DNA of 64,000 nt, taken from contig OZ244212.1 in the NCBI GenBank assembly GCA_965216695.1, positions 4,092,001 to 4,156,000 of the forward strand, written 5' to 3'. The notes beneath the pieces were generated by a model, which did no database searches, was not told where the DNA came from, and saw nothing but the letters and a program-made list of their open reading frames with translations. Below, one piece after another: positions 44,058 to 53,929 of the stretch; within the stretch, counting starts at the first letter, position 1; each line of letters begins with the position of its first letter. A program made the position numbers and the translations under genes. Source of the DNA: G965216695 sp965216695. GTDB taxonomy: Bacteria > Pseudomonadota > Gammaproteobacteria > Pseudomonadales > Azotimanducaceae.

Positions 44058-46326
44058 TTGATCCGTCACTGTTGCCGCTGATGAGAACCGTGCCGGTCCC
44101 CGGCGCGGTGGCGACGCGTATCATCGACTCCTGTACTGCCCATTCGCCCGCAGGTTCGCCGTCCTGGGTGTAGATCACAACGCGGCCTTTCGAGGTGCCG
44201 AACAGGATGTGTTCGCCGTCGCCGGACCAGGCTGCGCTCGGCACGAATTCCTGCGGGCTGTCCCACGCCGCTCTCTGCTGGCAGGTCTGCGTGTCGATCA
44301 CCTGGGCCCGCGCGTCACGGCCGACCAGCACGAATCGGGTACCGTCCGGATGCATCGCCATTGATGCGAACTGCCCGGACAATTCGCACACGCGTTCTGC
44401 GTTGGCGGTGTTCCAGACGGTTGCGCCGCCGTGCAGATCCACAGAAACAAGGTGCTCTCCGTCCGGTGAGGCGGCGATGTGGTACATCGTGCCTTTCGCG
44501 GCCTGCCAGGACCTGACGACCTCACCTTTCTCGATATCCCACACAACGAGGTCGGCTCCGTTCGCTTGAACGAGCCGTGTGCCGCCCTTGAGAAAACGCA
44601 CGGCGCCGGTGTTGGTGTGTCCGCCGGTGGAGACCGGCGTCTGGAGCCTATGGACGATCTCACCGCTGTCGGCGTTCACAACCAGCACCTGACTCGCGTT
44701 CGCGCCGATCGCCAGGAGCCGTTTACCGGCTGCAAAGTCGAGCGCTGTCACCCGGGCGGAGTGTCCGGGTGGAAGATCTACAAGCGCCTGTGTTTCATAC
44801 GTATTCAGATCGATCAGTGCAACCTGTTGTGCGGCCTTTAACCCGACGGCTGCGACACCGCCACCGGGCATTACGGCACCGAACACAACCGCCTCGTCGT
44901 CGAGCGCGAGGCTTGCGGTCGGCTCGGCCTGCGAAAGATCGAGCGGTGCCGGTTCGAACGTGGTTGCCGGGGTATCGGACTCCGTGGGTGAATCGGATAC
45001 GTCTTCCGTCGGGGCGCTTAAGTCGAAATCGACCCGCACTTTCAGGTTTTCGGTGATGTCGACGGAGGAGGCTTGTTCAGACAACGTCGCGGCCCAGGCC
45101 GTCGCGTTCAACCGGCCGCGGCTTGCGCCATCGCGGCCATTCCGTATCTTGAGCGTGCCTTCATCCGCGAGTATGACGCGCATCGTGTCCCGATTGCCGG
45201 TCATAATGGACGCGCTCACGGTCGTGTCGTCGGCAGAGCCATGCTGACCAAAGGGTGCGACGTTCCAACTTCCGGCTTCCGGCGCAGTGTCGGCCGGAAA
45301 CCAGACAACCGCGCATACGGAATGCGTTGCTTCCCGGTCCAGCCGGCCGGCAACCATGGCAACTTGGTCTTCGTTGGGTTCGGATACGACCGCTTTACCG
45401 GACAGCGTAAGCCTCCGCGCGCTGTTCTTGCGCACTTCCAGAGAATCGGGTTTGAGATCGGGTGACTCGCAGGTACGACCGGTCGCAGCCATACCTGCGA
45501 AGAGCGCTTGGAACCGGCGCATCTCAATCGTACCCTCGGCCGGGAACGCCGGGACGGTGGCAGACGATTCTTCGATTCCGGCAACTCGAACGGTTCTCGT
45601 GAAGTTCTGAGCGATAGCGCCATCGCGCTGGTGGAATGTAATTTCTATATCGGCTTCCACCAGTAACCCAAGCGTCTTCAGTCGTTGCGTCAGAGCCTCC
45701 CTCACGTGTCCGGCAATACCTGGATGATGAAACACCATTGGCATCGCACCCGGCACGCCCTGGGCACCGTAGGGCAGCCATGTAAAAGGGCGCGCGCGGT
45801 CGGTCCACAGATGCGCCGCCACCTCGGTGGTCTGTTCCTGGACGTTGCCGCTTGGCGTGTGCCAGGTCCAGTGCAGCGTTGCACTCAGAATATGCTCTTC
45901 GAGGGTGCGATCGGCTACCGATCGCGACTTACCAGTGGCGGCCAGATCGAACGTCAGAGATTCGATGTGCTCTTCGCCACCCGATGCGTGTGGCTGACGC
46001 AAACCTCGTCGCACGTTGCGCGGTGCAGTCTCAATGAGCCACAGCGGAAACTGACTCACAAACCGGGGTACCTGAGCGAAGTCGATGTTCTCGGTGGGGT
46101 CGCTATACAGGGCCGGCGCGGTATCTTCGTCCCGGTAAGCTATGGCCCGCATACCGTCCTGTACGACCCGGAACTGTTCGGTACCGCTGCCGCCTTCGGT
46201 CCACTCGAACGTCATCGTGTACTCCAGCGCCGCGAGCGCTGACGCCGAGGCGGTCAACCCTGTCGTGAGCAGTGTTGTAACCAGCTGATACCGGCAGGTC
46301 GAGCTGTGGTGTCTCCGCCGAGTCAT
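44035..46326 (-). CDS. Exported WD40-repeat protein
   Basis: 763 residues from the ATG at 46326. The N-terminus has a basic segment and hydrophobic stretch (TTLLTTGLTASASALAALEY) consistent with a signal peptide. About 480 residues of unknown fold follow, containing a few cysteines, and the C-terminal 260 residues carry WD40-type repeats (for example TRLVQANGADLVVWDIEKGE and GEHLVSVDLHGGATVWNTAN). The protein probably scaffolds or senses in the periplasm; no catalytic residue is seen. It is divergent from an amidohydrolase gene 115 nt away. Confidence 0.78.
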   Translation of the reverse strand: MTRRRHHSSTCRYQLVTTLLTTGLTASASALAALEYTMTFEWTEGGSGTEQFRVVQDGMRAIAYRDEDTAPALYSDPTENIDFAQVPRFVSQFPLWLIETAPRNVRRGLRQPHASGGEEHIESLTFDLAATGKSRSVADRTLEEHILSATLHWTWHTPSGNVQEQTTEVAAHLWTDRARPFTWLPYGAQGVPGAMPMVFHHPGIAGHVREALTQRLKTLGLLVEADIEITFHQRDGAIAQNFTRTVRVAGIEESSATVPAFPAEGTIEMRRFQALFAGMAATGRTCESPDLKPDSLEVRKNSARRLTLSGKAVVSEPNEDQVAMVAGRLDREATHSVCAVVWFPADTAPEAGSWNVAPFGQHGSADDTTVSASIMTGNRDTMRVILADEGTLKIRNGRDGASRGRLNATAWAATLSEQASSVDITENLKVRVDFDLSAPTEDVSDSPTESDTPATTFEPAPLDLSQAEPTASLALDDEAVVFGAVMPGGGVAAVGLKAAQQVALIDLNTYETQALVDLPPGHSARVTALDFAAGKRLLAIGANASQVLVVNADSGEIVHRLQTPVSTGGHTNTGAVRFLKGGTRLVQANGADLVVWDIEKGEVVRSWQAAKGTMYHIAASPDGEHLVSVDLHGGATVWNTANAERVCELSGQFASMAMHPDGTRFVLVGRDARAQVIDTQTCQQRAAWDSPQEFVPSAAWSGDGEHILFGTSKGRVVIYTQDGEPAGEWAVQESMIRVATAPGTGTVLISGNSDGSKAVLYGR

Positions 46327-46441
46327 TCTTCTTGTCTCCCGTATGTCTGATCTGGGCCAACGCGAACGCGCGCACGGCCGCGTTCGGCTTACAATGGTCG
46401 CGTACGCAGCGGCTTGCGCGCGCCAACACGGACCAGCGCTA

Positions 46442-47428
46442 ATGAACAACCTTATATCGGACAAGATCGACACGCACGCCCACTACGTGCCCGGCGACTA
46501 TCTGGCAGCGGGCCGCAGCGCGTTCCCTTCGGGGCCGGACGGAATGCCGGGTTTTCCCGCGTGGAGTGTCGATGGCGCACTTGAGACGATGTCGCGGCTG
46601 GGTGTGCGGACATCGGTTCTTTCGGTTTCAACTCCCGGCGTGCATTTTGGCGACGATCGAGCGGCCCGGTCGCTTGCGCGGAGTGTCAATGAAACCGGTG
46701 CCGGGCTGGTGCGCGATCATCCGGGCCGGTTCGGTCTGTTTGCGTCCCTGCCGCTTCCGGACCTCGACGGCGCGTTGGCCGAAGTTACGTTTGCATTCGA
46801 CGAGCTGGACGCCGACGGTGTCGTTCTGCTCACCAACGCTCGCGGAAAGTATCTGGGCGACCCCGCGTTCGATCCGCTGTTCGAGGAGTTGAACCGGCGT
46901 GGAGCGGTGGTGTTCATACACCCTACATCGGCGTACTGCCCTACCTGCCATGGATCCGGACTCGACTATCCACGTGCCATGCTCGAGTTTCTTTTCGACA
47001 GCACGCGAGCGGTGACCAATCTTATTCTTTCCGGCACGCTCGAACGGAATCGCGACCTCAAGGTGATCGTGCCACATGCGGGGGCCACGTTGTCGGTCGT
47101 GGCCGCGCGCATCGAGGCCGTTGCCGGCGCATTTTTTGCGGACTCAGCGTCGGCTCGCGGCGATGTCATGGAGCACTTGCGCAATCTCTACTACGACCTC
47201 GCGGGTTTTCCACTGCCTACCCAGCTGACCGCGCTGATGGACATCGCGCAGCCGAATCGAGTGCTCTACGGCAGTGACTGGCCGTTCACGCCGGAACCGA
47301 TGGCGGCGAAGTTGAGCCACGATTTGGAGGCGACAGAGCTGATTGATACCACATGGCGTACCGGTATTTTCCGCGACAATGCGCTACGACTGTTGCCCGG
47401 ACTCGGTCGGCGATCAAACGCTGAATGA
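46442..47428 (+). CDS. Amidohydrolase family protein (ACMSD-like)
   Basis: 328 residues from the ATG at 46442 (residue context KIDTHAHYVPGDYLAAG with the HxH metal pair). Conserved positions include FIHPTSAYC (His), VIVPHAGATLSV and LYGSDWPFTP with the catalytic Asp, the full amidohydrolase 2 pattern. It probably decarboxylates or hydrolyses a small aromatic acid. An upstream in-frame ATG at 46343 would add residues that do not match the family. The permease gene begins 3 nt after its stop, so the two are translationally coupled and may act on the same compound. Confidence 0.87.
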   Translation: MNNLISDKIDTHAHYVPGDYLAAGRSAFPSGPDGMPGFPAWSVDGALETMSRLGVRTSVLSVSTPGVHFGDDRAARSLARSVNETGAGLVRDHPGRFGLFASLPLPDLDGALAEVTFAFDELDADGVVLLTNARGKYLGDPAFDPLFEELNRRGAVVFIHPTSAYCPTCHGSGLDYPRAMLEFLFDSTRAVTNLILSGTLERNRDLKVIVPHAGATLSVVAARIEAVAGAFFADSASARGDVMEHLRNLYYDLAGFPLPTQLTALMDIAQPNRVLYGSDWPFTPEPMAAKLSHDLEATELIDTTWRTGIFRDNALRLLPGLGRRSNAE

Positions 47429-47431
47429 ACG

Positions 47432-48904
47432 GTGTCTGACGAAGTGGAGGAACGAAAACGCGGGGTAAGCTATCGCGACGCGGACGCAGAATATTTCGCC
47501 AATCGCGGACTGAAGCGCTACGCGGGCGTCTTTTCCCTGTGGGCGCTCGGCGTTGGGGCGGTAATCTCGGGCGACTTTTCGGGCTGGAACCTGGGTGTAG
47601 GGCAAGCCGGTTTCGGCGGCTTTTTGATCGCCGTTGCGTTGATCACCGTGATGTACGTCGGCTTGTGCTTTTCGATAGCCGAGATGTCGCCGGCGCTTCC
47701 GCACACCGGCGGTGCGTATTCGTTCGCACGCACCGCTCTGGGTCCTTGGGGCGGGTTCGTTACCGGTCTTGCGGAAAACATGGAGTATGTGATTACCACG
47801 GCGGTCGTCTGCTACTTCGCTGCGGCTTACCTGCAGAGCATCTTTGCGACGCCGGATGCGGTACAGCCGCTCTGGTGGGCGGCGTTGTATGTGGTGTTTG
47901 TGGGCCTGAATGTGCTGGGTGTGGAGGCGTCGTTTCGATTCGTCGTGATCATCACGCTCATCGCACTCGCCATACTGGTCGTGTTCTTTGTTAGCGCCAT
48001 TCCCCATTTTGCATGGGGCAATCTATGGAACATTCCGCCCGATCCCGGTCATTCGACGTTCCTGCCTAAGGGGATTGCCGCGGTAGGCGCTGCATTGCCC
48101 TTTGCAATCTGGCTGTACCTGGCGATCGAGCAACTGCCGCTCGCGGCCGAAGAATCGGTAGACGTAACGCGGGACATGCCGCGCGGCCTGCTCTGGGGTC
48201 TGGCGACATTGGTGCTGACAGGGTTGCTGGTGACATTTCTGAATATGGGCATCGGCGGCGGCGCCGCATACTATGGTTCGCAAACTGAAGAACCTCTGCT
48301 GGATGGCTTGAGGACCACGCTTGGCGCTACCAGCGGTACCGTGCTGGGATTGGTGGCTGTCGCTGGTCTGGTCGCGAGCTTTCACGCGATTATCTTCGCT
48401 TACGGCCGCAACATCTTCTCACTCAGCCGCGCCGGATATTTTCCGTCGTGGTTGTCGGTTACGCACGCGACGCGTAAGACGCCGCACGTCGCACTCATCG
48501 CTGGCGCCGTCCTAGGCTACGGCGTGCTGTTGCTGCTGTTTGTACTCGGTGATAGCGGTGCGTTTGGCGGCGTGATTCTGAATATGGCCGTGTTTGGCGC
48601 AGTGATCGCCTACGCGATGCAGATGTGGTCGTACCTTGTACTGCGCCGTGAGTTCCCGGAACTGCCGCGGCCGTATCGTAGCCCGCTGGGGCGAACCGGT
48701 GCGTGGATAGCCCTCGTTATCGCGCTCTTGGCGTTCGTTATGTTGTTCGTCAATCCCGATTTCCGGCCCGGCGTCGTTGGCGTTGCATTGTGGTTTGTTG
48801 CGGGCCTCGCGTACTTCGGGTTCCACGCCCGAAAGCGCATGATTCGCTCACCGGAAGAGGCGTTTGCGATTGAACAGTCGCGGCGGTCATTGCGGCAGCC
48901 CTGA
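47432..48904 (+). CDS. APC family amino-acid/ethanolamine permease
   Basis: 490 residues with about 12 membrane segments. The first helix contains SGDFSGWNLGVGQAGFGGF and the region IAEMSPALPHTGGAYSFAR matches the APC signature; these patterns are typical of the ethanolamine permease subfamily. Starts with GTG at 47432, 3 nt after the amidohydrolase stop. Ends convergently with an 18-nt overlap of the CadC-like gene. A cargo of ethanolamine or an amino acid is a family-level inference. Confidence 0.87.
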   Translation: MSDEVEERKRGVSYRDADAEYFANRGLKRYAGVFSLWALGVGAVISGDFSGWNLGVGQAGFGGFLIAVALITVMYVGLCFSIAEMSPALPHTGGAYSFARTALGPWGGFVTGLAENMEYVITTAVVCYFAAAYLQSIFATPDAVQPLWWAALYVVFVGLNVLGVEASFRFVVIITLIALAILVVFFVSAIPHFAWGNLWNIPPDPGHSTFLPKGIAAVGAALPFAIWLYLAIEQLPLAAEESVDVTRDMPRGLLWGLATLVLTGLLVTFLNMGIGGGAAYYGSQTEEPLLDGLRTTLGATSGTVLGLVAVAGLVASFHAIIFAYGRNIFSLSRAGYFPSWLSVTHATRKTPHVALIAGAVLGYGVLLLLFVLGDSGAFGGVILNMAVFGAVIAYAMQMWSYLVLRREFPELPRPYRSPLGRTGAWIALVIALLAFVMLFVNPDFRPGVVGVALWFVAGLAYFGFHARKRMIRSPEEAFAIEQSRRSLRQP

Positions 48905-51169
48905 CTCGATCAGGCCGCGAACATAGCGCTCGCGAATGTTGGTTTCCGTGAATGGCGGGAGCGGAGCGAAACGCGCCGAGAGATCGGGCCACGTTGAGAG
49001 CACGGCTTGGAGGTGCGCGTCGGCGGCGTCGGTATCACCCAGCAACGCGAGACTCGCCGCCGCAAGCAGGTGCGCGTCTTCGCGGGCAAATTTCTCTGGT
49101 GATTGGTCGAGTGCGCGCTTGGCCCACTCGATCGCATTACGATACTTCCGGTCGGCGAAATGAGCGAGCCCCATCGACACGAGCCAACGCGTGCTTCTGG
49201 AGTCATTGGCCGCCATGTCGAGCGCGCGTGCGATCTCGGCCTTCGCGTCGTCGATGCGGCCGCGCAAAGCCAGGGCGCGTCCCGTATCCGCGATCACTCC
49301 GGGTTCCGGATCCCACTCCGGATAGCCGACGCGTTCCAGTAGTTTCTGATACTTGAAGTCTCGGCGAATCGGGTCGAACCAGAAAGGTGATTTGATATCA
49401 TCCATGCCCGTCTCGCGATTTTGCCAGCCCCTCTCGAGCCATGCGACTGCAAGCGCGTCTTCACCAAGCCACGCTGCCCAAGCGGCTACCGACCGTGCGG
49501 AGAATTCAGCCTCTATGAAGTAGTCGAGTAACGCGTGCGCTGCGCCGGCGAATCCGTCCGCTGCCCATCCCGCGTTCATTGCATCCGCTATTGCGCTGCA
49601 GCTCGGTCCGCACGTCTGCAGCAAGCCGTTCTGCGTTTGGTGCCAAAGCTGATGGCGGTCCAGCGCCCAGTACGCGCGCATTTCCAGGTCTGGATCGGGG
49701 AAAAGCTCGCGAATGGCTTCGAAGTCGGTCAGACCATCCTGGTAGTGACGAGTCACAACCAGATGATCGGCACGGTGGCGCCGCCAGTGCAGCGTAAGCG
49801 GGTCGTAGTGAATCGCCTGATCCGCCATGGACAGTGCGCGGCCGAATTCTCCGAGCACATTGCGGGTTGCGTACGCGTACAGACTGAGCGTTACCGGGTC
49901 TCGGGGATTCAGCGCGAGCGCCCGATCCAGGTGCACCTTGCCTGCGTCGAAATCGAACCGGTGTGCGTGGACCATCGCGCGGTGCGCGGCAGGAAGATCC
50001 GCGTCGATCGCCAGGGCTTTCAACGCGGCGTCACGCGCGCGGGTCATGTTTCGATGGGCTTCGCCGTCGCTGCGCGGCGACCACCAACCGGAATTACTGA
50101 GCGCGTGACCCAGTTCGGCCCAGGCTTCCGCAAATCGGGGATTGCGCGCTACAACGCTTTCCAGTAGCTGAACGGCCTCGCGGCCCGCTTGTGTTCTTGG
50201 GCGATGCGGATCGATCAGGATTTGTCGCGCGCGGAGATAGTCTTCGTAACCGTCGGGGTCGACCTCACGCGCGGTGTCAAGGCGGCTGATTTCTGCGGCC
50301 GACAAGTCCATCTCGAGGTGCGTGACCAGGTGTCGTGCGATCTCTCCGTGCATGTCGGCGATCTCGGATAACCGACGGTCGACGGCCTTCTGCCAAAGGC
50401 GATTGCCGGTGCCGCCGTCGACGAGATCGAGCTCTATCAGAATGCGGTCTCCAACTCGGTTCACCGATCCCGTTAACAGGGCGTCCACGCCTAAGGACTG
50501 CGCTAATACCTGAATAGTCGAGTCCGCGTGCCGTGTCGCTTGTGTCGAACGACTTGCAACAACGCTCAGAGCGCCGATTCTGCTCAACGTGTCGTGGAGT
50601 TCCAGCGTCAGCGCTTCTGCCAGGTAGGCCTGCGTTTCGTCGTCTGACACACTGTGTAGTGGCATAACAGCGAGGGAGCGTATGTGTCCCGCCTCACTCG
50701 TCGAAAGGGTGCGTACGCCCAAAGTGCTGATCAGGATCAGGGCCAGCGCGACGAATGCCAAGGCACCCCAGCGCAGCGCGTGCGTTCGTTGCCGTCGCGT
50801 TTGGAGTGGCAGCGGCTCAACCCGCGCCACGGTGCGGTAGCCTCGCCGGGTAACCGTTTCGATGTATCTGGCGTGCTTGGGGTCGTCGCCCAGCGCTTGT
50901 CGAATGAGGGTGATGCTGCGGGCGACGGCTACAGGTTCGACGACGCGATCGTGCCACACGGCTTCCATGATTTCGCCGTGCGACACCACGTCGCCGGACC
51001 GCTGGAGCAGCACCGACAGTACTCCGGCCACTTTAGGCTCCAGGCGCTGGCTTTGTCCGTTGCGTTCGATTTCGCCGGTGTCCGCGTGTACAACGAAGTC
51101 ACCGAACCGATATGTCTCGCGCTCCCTCCGGCTTTCCACGGTGCGCTGCCACTTTGTTGCCCAGCCCAT
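48887..51169 (-). CDS. CadC-like winged-helix regulator with TolB-like and TPR domains
   Basis: 760 residues. Residues 20-115 are an OmpR/CadC winged HTH (VVEPVAVARSITLIRQALGD, IETVTRRGYRTVARVEP), a transmembrane helix spans 132-153 (LRWGALAFVALALILISTLG), and a TolB/FlgO-like domain starts SLAVMPLHSVSDDETQAY at about 165. TPR-like helical repeats fill the rest to the C-terminus. This is a one-piece membrane sensor that binds DNA directly. The same TM/TolB/TPR core is found in the TIR protein at 56 kb. The ATG at 51169 is chosen; a TTG at 51196 is possible. Confidence 0.85.
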   Translation of the reverse strand: MGWATKWQRTVESRRERETYRFGDFVVHADTGEIERNGQSQRLEPKVAGVLSVLLQRSGDVVSHGEIMEAVWHDRVVEPVAVARSITLIRQALGDDPKHARYIETVTRRGYRTVARVEPLPLQTRRQRTHALRWGALAFVALALILISTLGVRTLSTSEAGHIRSLAVMPLHSVSDDETQAYLAEALTLELHDTLSRIGALSVVASRSTQATRHADSTIQVLAQSLGVDALLTGSVNRVGDRILIELDLVDGGTGNRLWQKAVDRRLSEIADMHGEIARHLVTHLEMDLSAAEISRLDTAREVDPDGYEDYLRARQILIDPHRPRTQAGREAVQLLESVVARNPRFAEAWAELGHALSNSGWWSPRSDGEAHRNMTRARDAALKALAIDADLPAAHRAMVHAHRFDFDAGKVHLDRALALNPRDPVTLSLYAYATRNVLGEFGRALSMADQAIHYDPLTLHWRRHRADHLVVTRHYQDGLTDFEAIRELFPDPDLEMRAYWALDRHQLWHQTQNGLLQTCGPSCSAIADAMNAGWAADGFAGAAHALLDYFIEAEFSARSVAAWAAWLGEDALAVAWLERGWQNRETGMDDIKSPFWFDPIRRDFKYQKLLERVGYPEWDPEPGVIADTGRALALRGRIDDAKAEIARALDMAANDSRSTRWLVSMGLAHFADRKYRNAIEWAKRALDQSPEKFAREDAHLLAAASLALLGDTDAADAHLQAVLSTWPDLSARFAPLPPFTETNIRERYVRGLIESGLPQ

Positions 51170-51305
51170 CCGACACCGCGGTTGGGCGCGTGTCAAGGCG
51201 CGCGAACCGTCCGTTAGTAACCTGAAAGACTATTCAAAGATTTCCGAAAGTCCAATTCCGGGCTGCCGTCTAGTCTGCAGACGAATGGAATTGCAGGAGA
51301 GATCT

Positions 51306-51554
51306 ATGCGCTTGCGCGGCCACCGGTTCGGGGCGGAGTGGCTTCTGGCTGTGCCTGCTTATGTGTTGGTGTTTGGTGTTGCGGCAGGTTGCCAAACAAA
51401 TGGGTCCACGCCGGTGTCCGATGCGACGCGGCAGGAACGCCATTCCCAGTATCGCAAGTGCTTCCATCAGTTGTTTGACCCGACCAACCCGTATCACAGT
51501 TCCCTCGGGATGCAGCGGGCGTGCCGGAAGTACGCGAAGGCGCGGGTGCCCTGA
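51306..51554 (+). CDS. Small lipoprotein-like exported protein
   Basis: 82 residues. A basic start MRLRGHRFG and hydrophobic core WLLAVPAYVLVFGVAAGC suggest a lipoprotein leader with Cys at +1. The mature part carries two Cys (RKCFHQLF and QRACRKYA), which could form a disulfide. The ATG follows AGGAGA at 51295-51300 with 5-6 nt spacing, which fixes the start. I do not recognise a family; divergent from the CadC-like gene. Confidence 0.6.
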   Translation: MRLRGHRFGAEWLLAVPAYVLVFGVAAGCQTNGSTPVSDATRQERHSQYRKCFHQLFDPTNPYHSSLGMQRACRKYAKARVP

Positions 51555-51741
51555 ACGTGCCACGAATTCGCCCTCAATTTCCCCAGTATTGCCGGTTCGG
51601 ATTCGGTCCCGTTTCACATCGGTGACTGCTTCCGTCATCATGGCGCAACCACGGATGCTCACGGGCGAGTGGATCGGTTGCGAAAATGGCCTAACCTAAG
51701 CCTTACGAGGCGCTTCTGGGAACAATATCTAAGGGGGAACG

Positions 51742-52452
51742 ATGAGGGCGACTGGGTACAAAAAAACTGTGTTGGCGGCATGCTTGCTGCTGATCGGGTC
51801 GGCGGCAAGTGCGGACCCGGTGTTGGTGCGTTTTGGTTTCAAGCCAACCGGGTCGGTCGCGGATTTTCGCGCGGTCTTCGATCGCGCCAATGCGCTGGCT
51901 GACCAGATCACTCCAAAGTCGACGGCGACGGCTGCGCTGGCCAGCGACTCTTTTCATGGAAACCGCGTTGGCGGTGTATCGGTACTCCTCGAGTACGAAG
52001 ACGCTTCCGCGTGGGCCGCTGAGCGGGCGCGTCAGGATGCATCAGACGAATGGGCGCGGATGATGGGGGAAGTGGCGCAAGTTGCAACGCTCGAGTACGC
52101 GGGCATGTCGAGTATTGTGTATCGCTCTGCCAACTGGAAACCGTTGACCGGCGGCGAAGTCGTTGCAATCTTTGGCTTCAGCGGTAGTGCACAACGGCTG
52201 GCGGAGTTCGCGGAGAAAGCAGACAAACTCGCAGACAAGCTCAAGTTGGGGTCTGCAGTCACGGTCCTAGCGCCCATGTTCAACGGGAGTCTCGTGGGAA
52301 GCACAACCGTTCTGGTGCGCTATGACAGTCTGAAGGATTGGGCTGCGGCGGTCGAGAAAGGAGGCGAGAGCGAGGAGTGGGGCAAACTCTTTGCGGGCTT
52401 CCCGGAGGATCTCGAGCCACGATATGAGGGTCTGTCGACGATTGTGCCTTAG
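51742..52452 (+). CDS. Exported protein with internally duplicated domain
   Basis: 236 residues with a signal peptide (MRATGYKKTVLAACLLLIGS, cleaved after SAASA). The mature protein is two similar units of about 100 residues: the first has VGGVSVLLEYEDASAWAAER and ATLEYAGMSSIVYR, the second has VGSTTVLVRYDSLKDWAAAV and LEPRYEGLSTIVP. The pattern resembles two ferredoxin-like (dimeric alpha/beta barrel, NIPSNAP-like) repeats fused in one chain; no catalytic residue identified. It stands alone, about 190 nt after the small lipoprotein gene and 80 nt before the convergent Rieske gene. Confidence 0.68.
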   Translation: MRATGYKKTVLAACLLLIGSAASADPVLVRFGFKPTGSVADFRAVFDRANALADQITPKSTATAALASDSFHGNRVGGVSVLLEYEDASAWAAERARQDASDEWARMMGEVAQVATLEYAGMSSIVYRSANWKPLTGGEVVAIFGFSGSAQRLAEFAEKADKLADKLKLGSAVTVLAPMFNGSLVGSTTVLVRYDSLKDWAAAVEKGGESEEWGKLFAGFPEDLEPRYEGLSTIVP

Positions 52453-52534
52453 TCGTCGGGTGATCAACCCGCTTCGCCTGGCCGGCGCGCGAATGCGTCG
52501 GCCCGGCTTGGTGTTATCTTCCTTGGTCTAACGC

Positions 52535-53878
52535 CTAACGTCGTCCTTCCAGGTAGTCGTTCAGTACTTCGTGGAACCGCCGGACGCGGCTTTCCTGGCC
52601 GCTTAGATTCGCGTCCCGGTAAGCGCGTGAGTGGAATCCCTGCTGCTGTGTGACCGCGATGCTCAGGTCCTGGTCGATGAAGTCTCCCAGGTAGTGGCCA
52701 TATCGGGCGCTTCCGTACTCCGTGTATTCCAATTCGGCCTCCGCGTACGGCCGCATGCCGTAAATTGTGGCCGCTTGATCCCGGCCGCGAATGGCCGGCA
52801 TCAGACACCAGTAGTCAAACGTGCACCATTCGGGGTCCATGGGGTCGGGTTCCGTGCGGAACACATGAACACCATCGGGAAAACCCGTAATGGTGACGTT
52901 CGGAAACAGCGTGTGATGGAAGTAGTCGGTTAGCTCATCGTCGTAGAGCCGGTCGAAATAATCGTAGCCGCGGGCGGCTCCGAGGGTACGTTTTGCCTGT
53001 TGCAGAGCCAGCCTGCCGTCGCGTGCCCGGCCGGCGAAGTCGTCGGGATTCAGGTCCCACTCACTCAGCAAGTCGGCCCACACCGGCTCCACCTGATTGG
53101 GCTGGTCTGCACGCAGGCTCGGCTGGCCCTGCTCGATCATCCGGTTGTGTCCGGCAGGGTACATCTCAAAGATCGTGTTGCGAAAATCCTCGTCGATCAT
53201 CGATCGCATCTGCGGGTGAACCGTTGGGAGGTGATAGCTCTCATTGAAGTTATCCGGCGCAAACTTCCAGTTCGTGTTCACGCGGATCTTCAGGCGCACA
53301 ACGCGGTGCATGTCGTCCATGCCGCGGTGTTCTAGCAGACTGGGAATCGGATCGAGGAAGTCGAGCAGCGGCGGCGCATTGGGGTCCATGGAGTACCAGA
53401 CGAATCCGCCCCAGGTCGCGCTCGGCACCTCGACCAGCGTCAATTTGCCGCAGGGACTACCGTCTTCGAAGTCGTCTGGATCCTGAACGTCGAGCAGGCG
53501 CCCGTCGAGGCCCCACTTCCAGCCATGGTACGCGCACGTGAAATGCGCAACGCTGCCTGCATCGCCGTGCGCCAGTCGCTGCCCGCGGTGCATGCACGTA
53601 TTGTAGAAAACGCGCACATGAGAGTTGGCATCGCGAACCGCCACCACGGACTCCCGGAGAAAGTCGTGGCGGACGAAATCGCCTGGGTCTGGCATTTCGG
53701 CTTCGCGGGCAGCGATGTGCCAGACGCGCGTCCACATGCGCTCCCATTCTTTGTGCGCAAAGTCTTTGGAGTAGTATCGCTCGCCGGTTATTGGGTCGCC
53801 GCGGAGCGGTTTCTGTCCGCCGTCGGGGGCCCTGGGATAATCGGGTTTATGCGCGCTATTGATCAGTTCCTCCGCCAC
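52535..53878 (-). CDS. Rieske non-heme iron oxygenase, large subunit
   Basis: 447 residues. The Rieske centre has C95-x-H97 (NTCMHRGQ) and C115-x2-H118 (TCAYHGWK), and the mononuclear iron site shows NFNESYHLPTVHPQ with H216 and H221. The C-terminal SRPBCC domain is complete. It should dioxygenate, hydroxylate or demethylate a substrate with a separate reductase, not encoded here. GTG is the start codon, with GGAGG 5 nt upstream. Last gene of an operon with a SnoaL-like protein (51 nt upstream) and a phosphotransferase. Confidence 0.92.
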   Translation of the reverse strand: MAEELINSAHKPDYPRAPDGGQKPLRGDPITGERYYSKDFAHKEWERMWTRVWHIAAREAEMPDPGDFVRHDFLRESVVAVRDANSHVRVFYNTCMHRGQRLAHGDAGSVAHFTCAYHGWKWGLDGRLLDVQDPDDFEDGSPCGKLTLVEVPSATWGGFVWYSMDPNAPPLLDFLDPIPSLLEHRGMDDMHRVVRLKIRVNTNWKFAPDNFNESYHLPTVHPQMRSMIDEDFRNTIFEMYPAGHNRMIEQGQPSLRADQPNQVEPVWADLLSEWDLNPDDFAGRARDGRLALQQAKRTLGAARGYDYFDRLYDDELTDYFHHTLFPNVTITGFPDGVHVFRTEPDPMDPEWCTFDYWCLMPAIRGRDQAATIYGMRPYAEAELEYTEYGSARYGHYLGDFIDQDLSIAVTQQQGFHSRAYRDANLSGQESRVRRFHEVLNDYLEGRR

Positions 53879-53929
53879 GCGTCCTCCGCCAGCTCAAGTT
53901 TTGCTGTTGTTGGTTTACGGTGCGCGTTA

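Noticed and set aside
46343..46441. Longer N-terminus for the ACMSD-like amidohydrolase
   Set aside because: The extra 33 residues have no family similarity and overlap the divergent promoter region of the WD40 gene.
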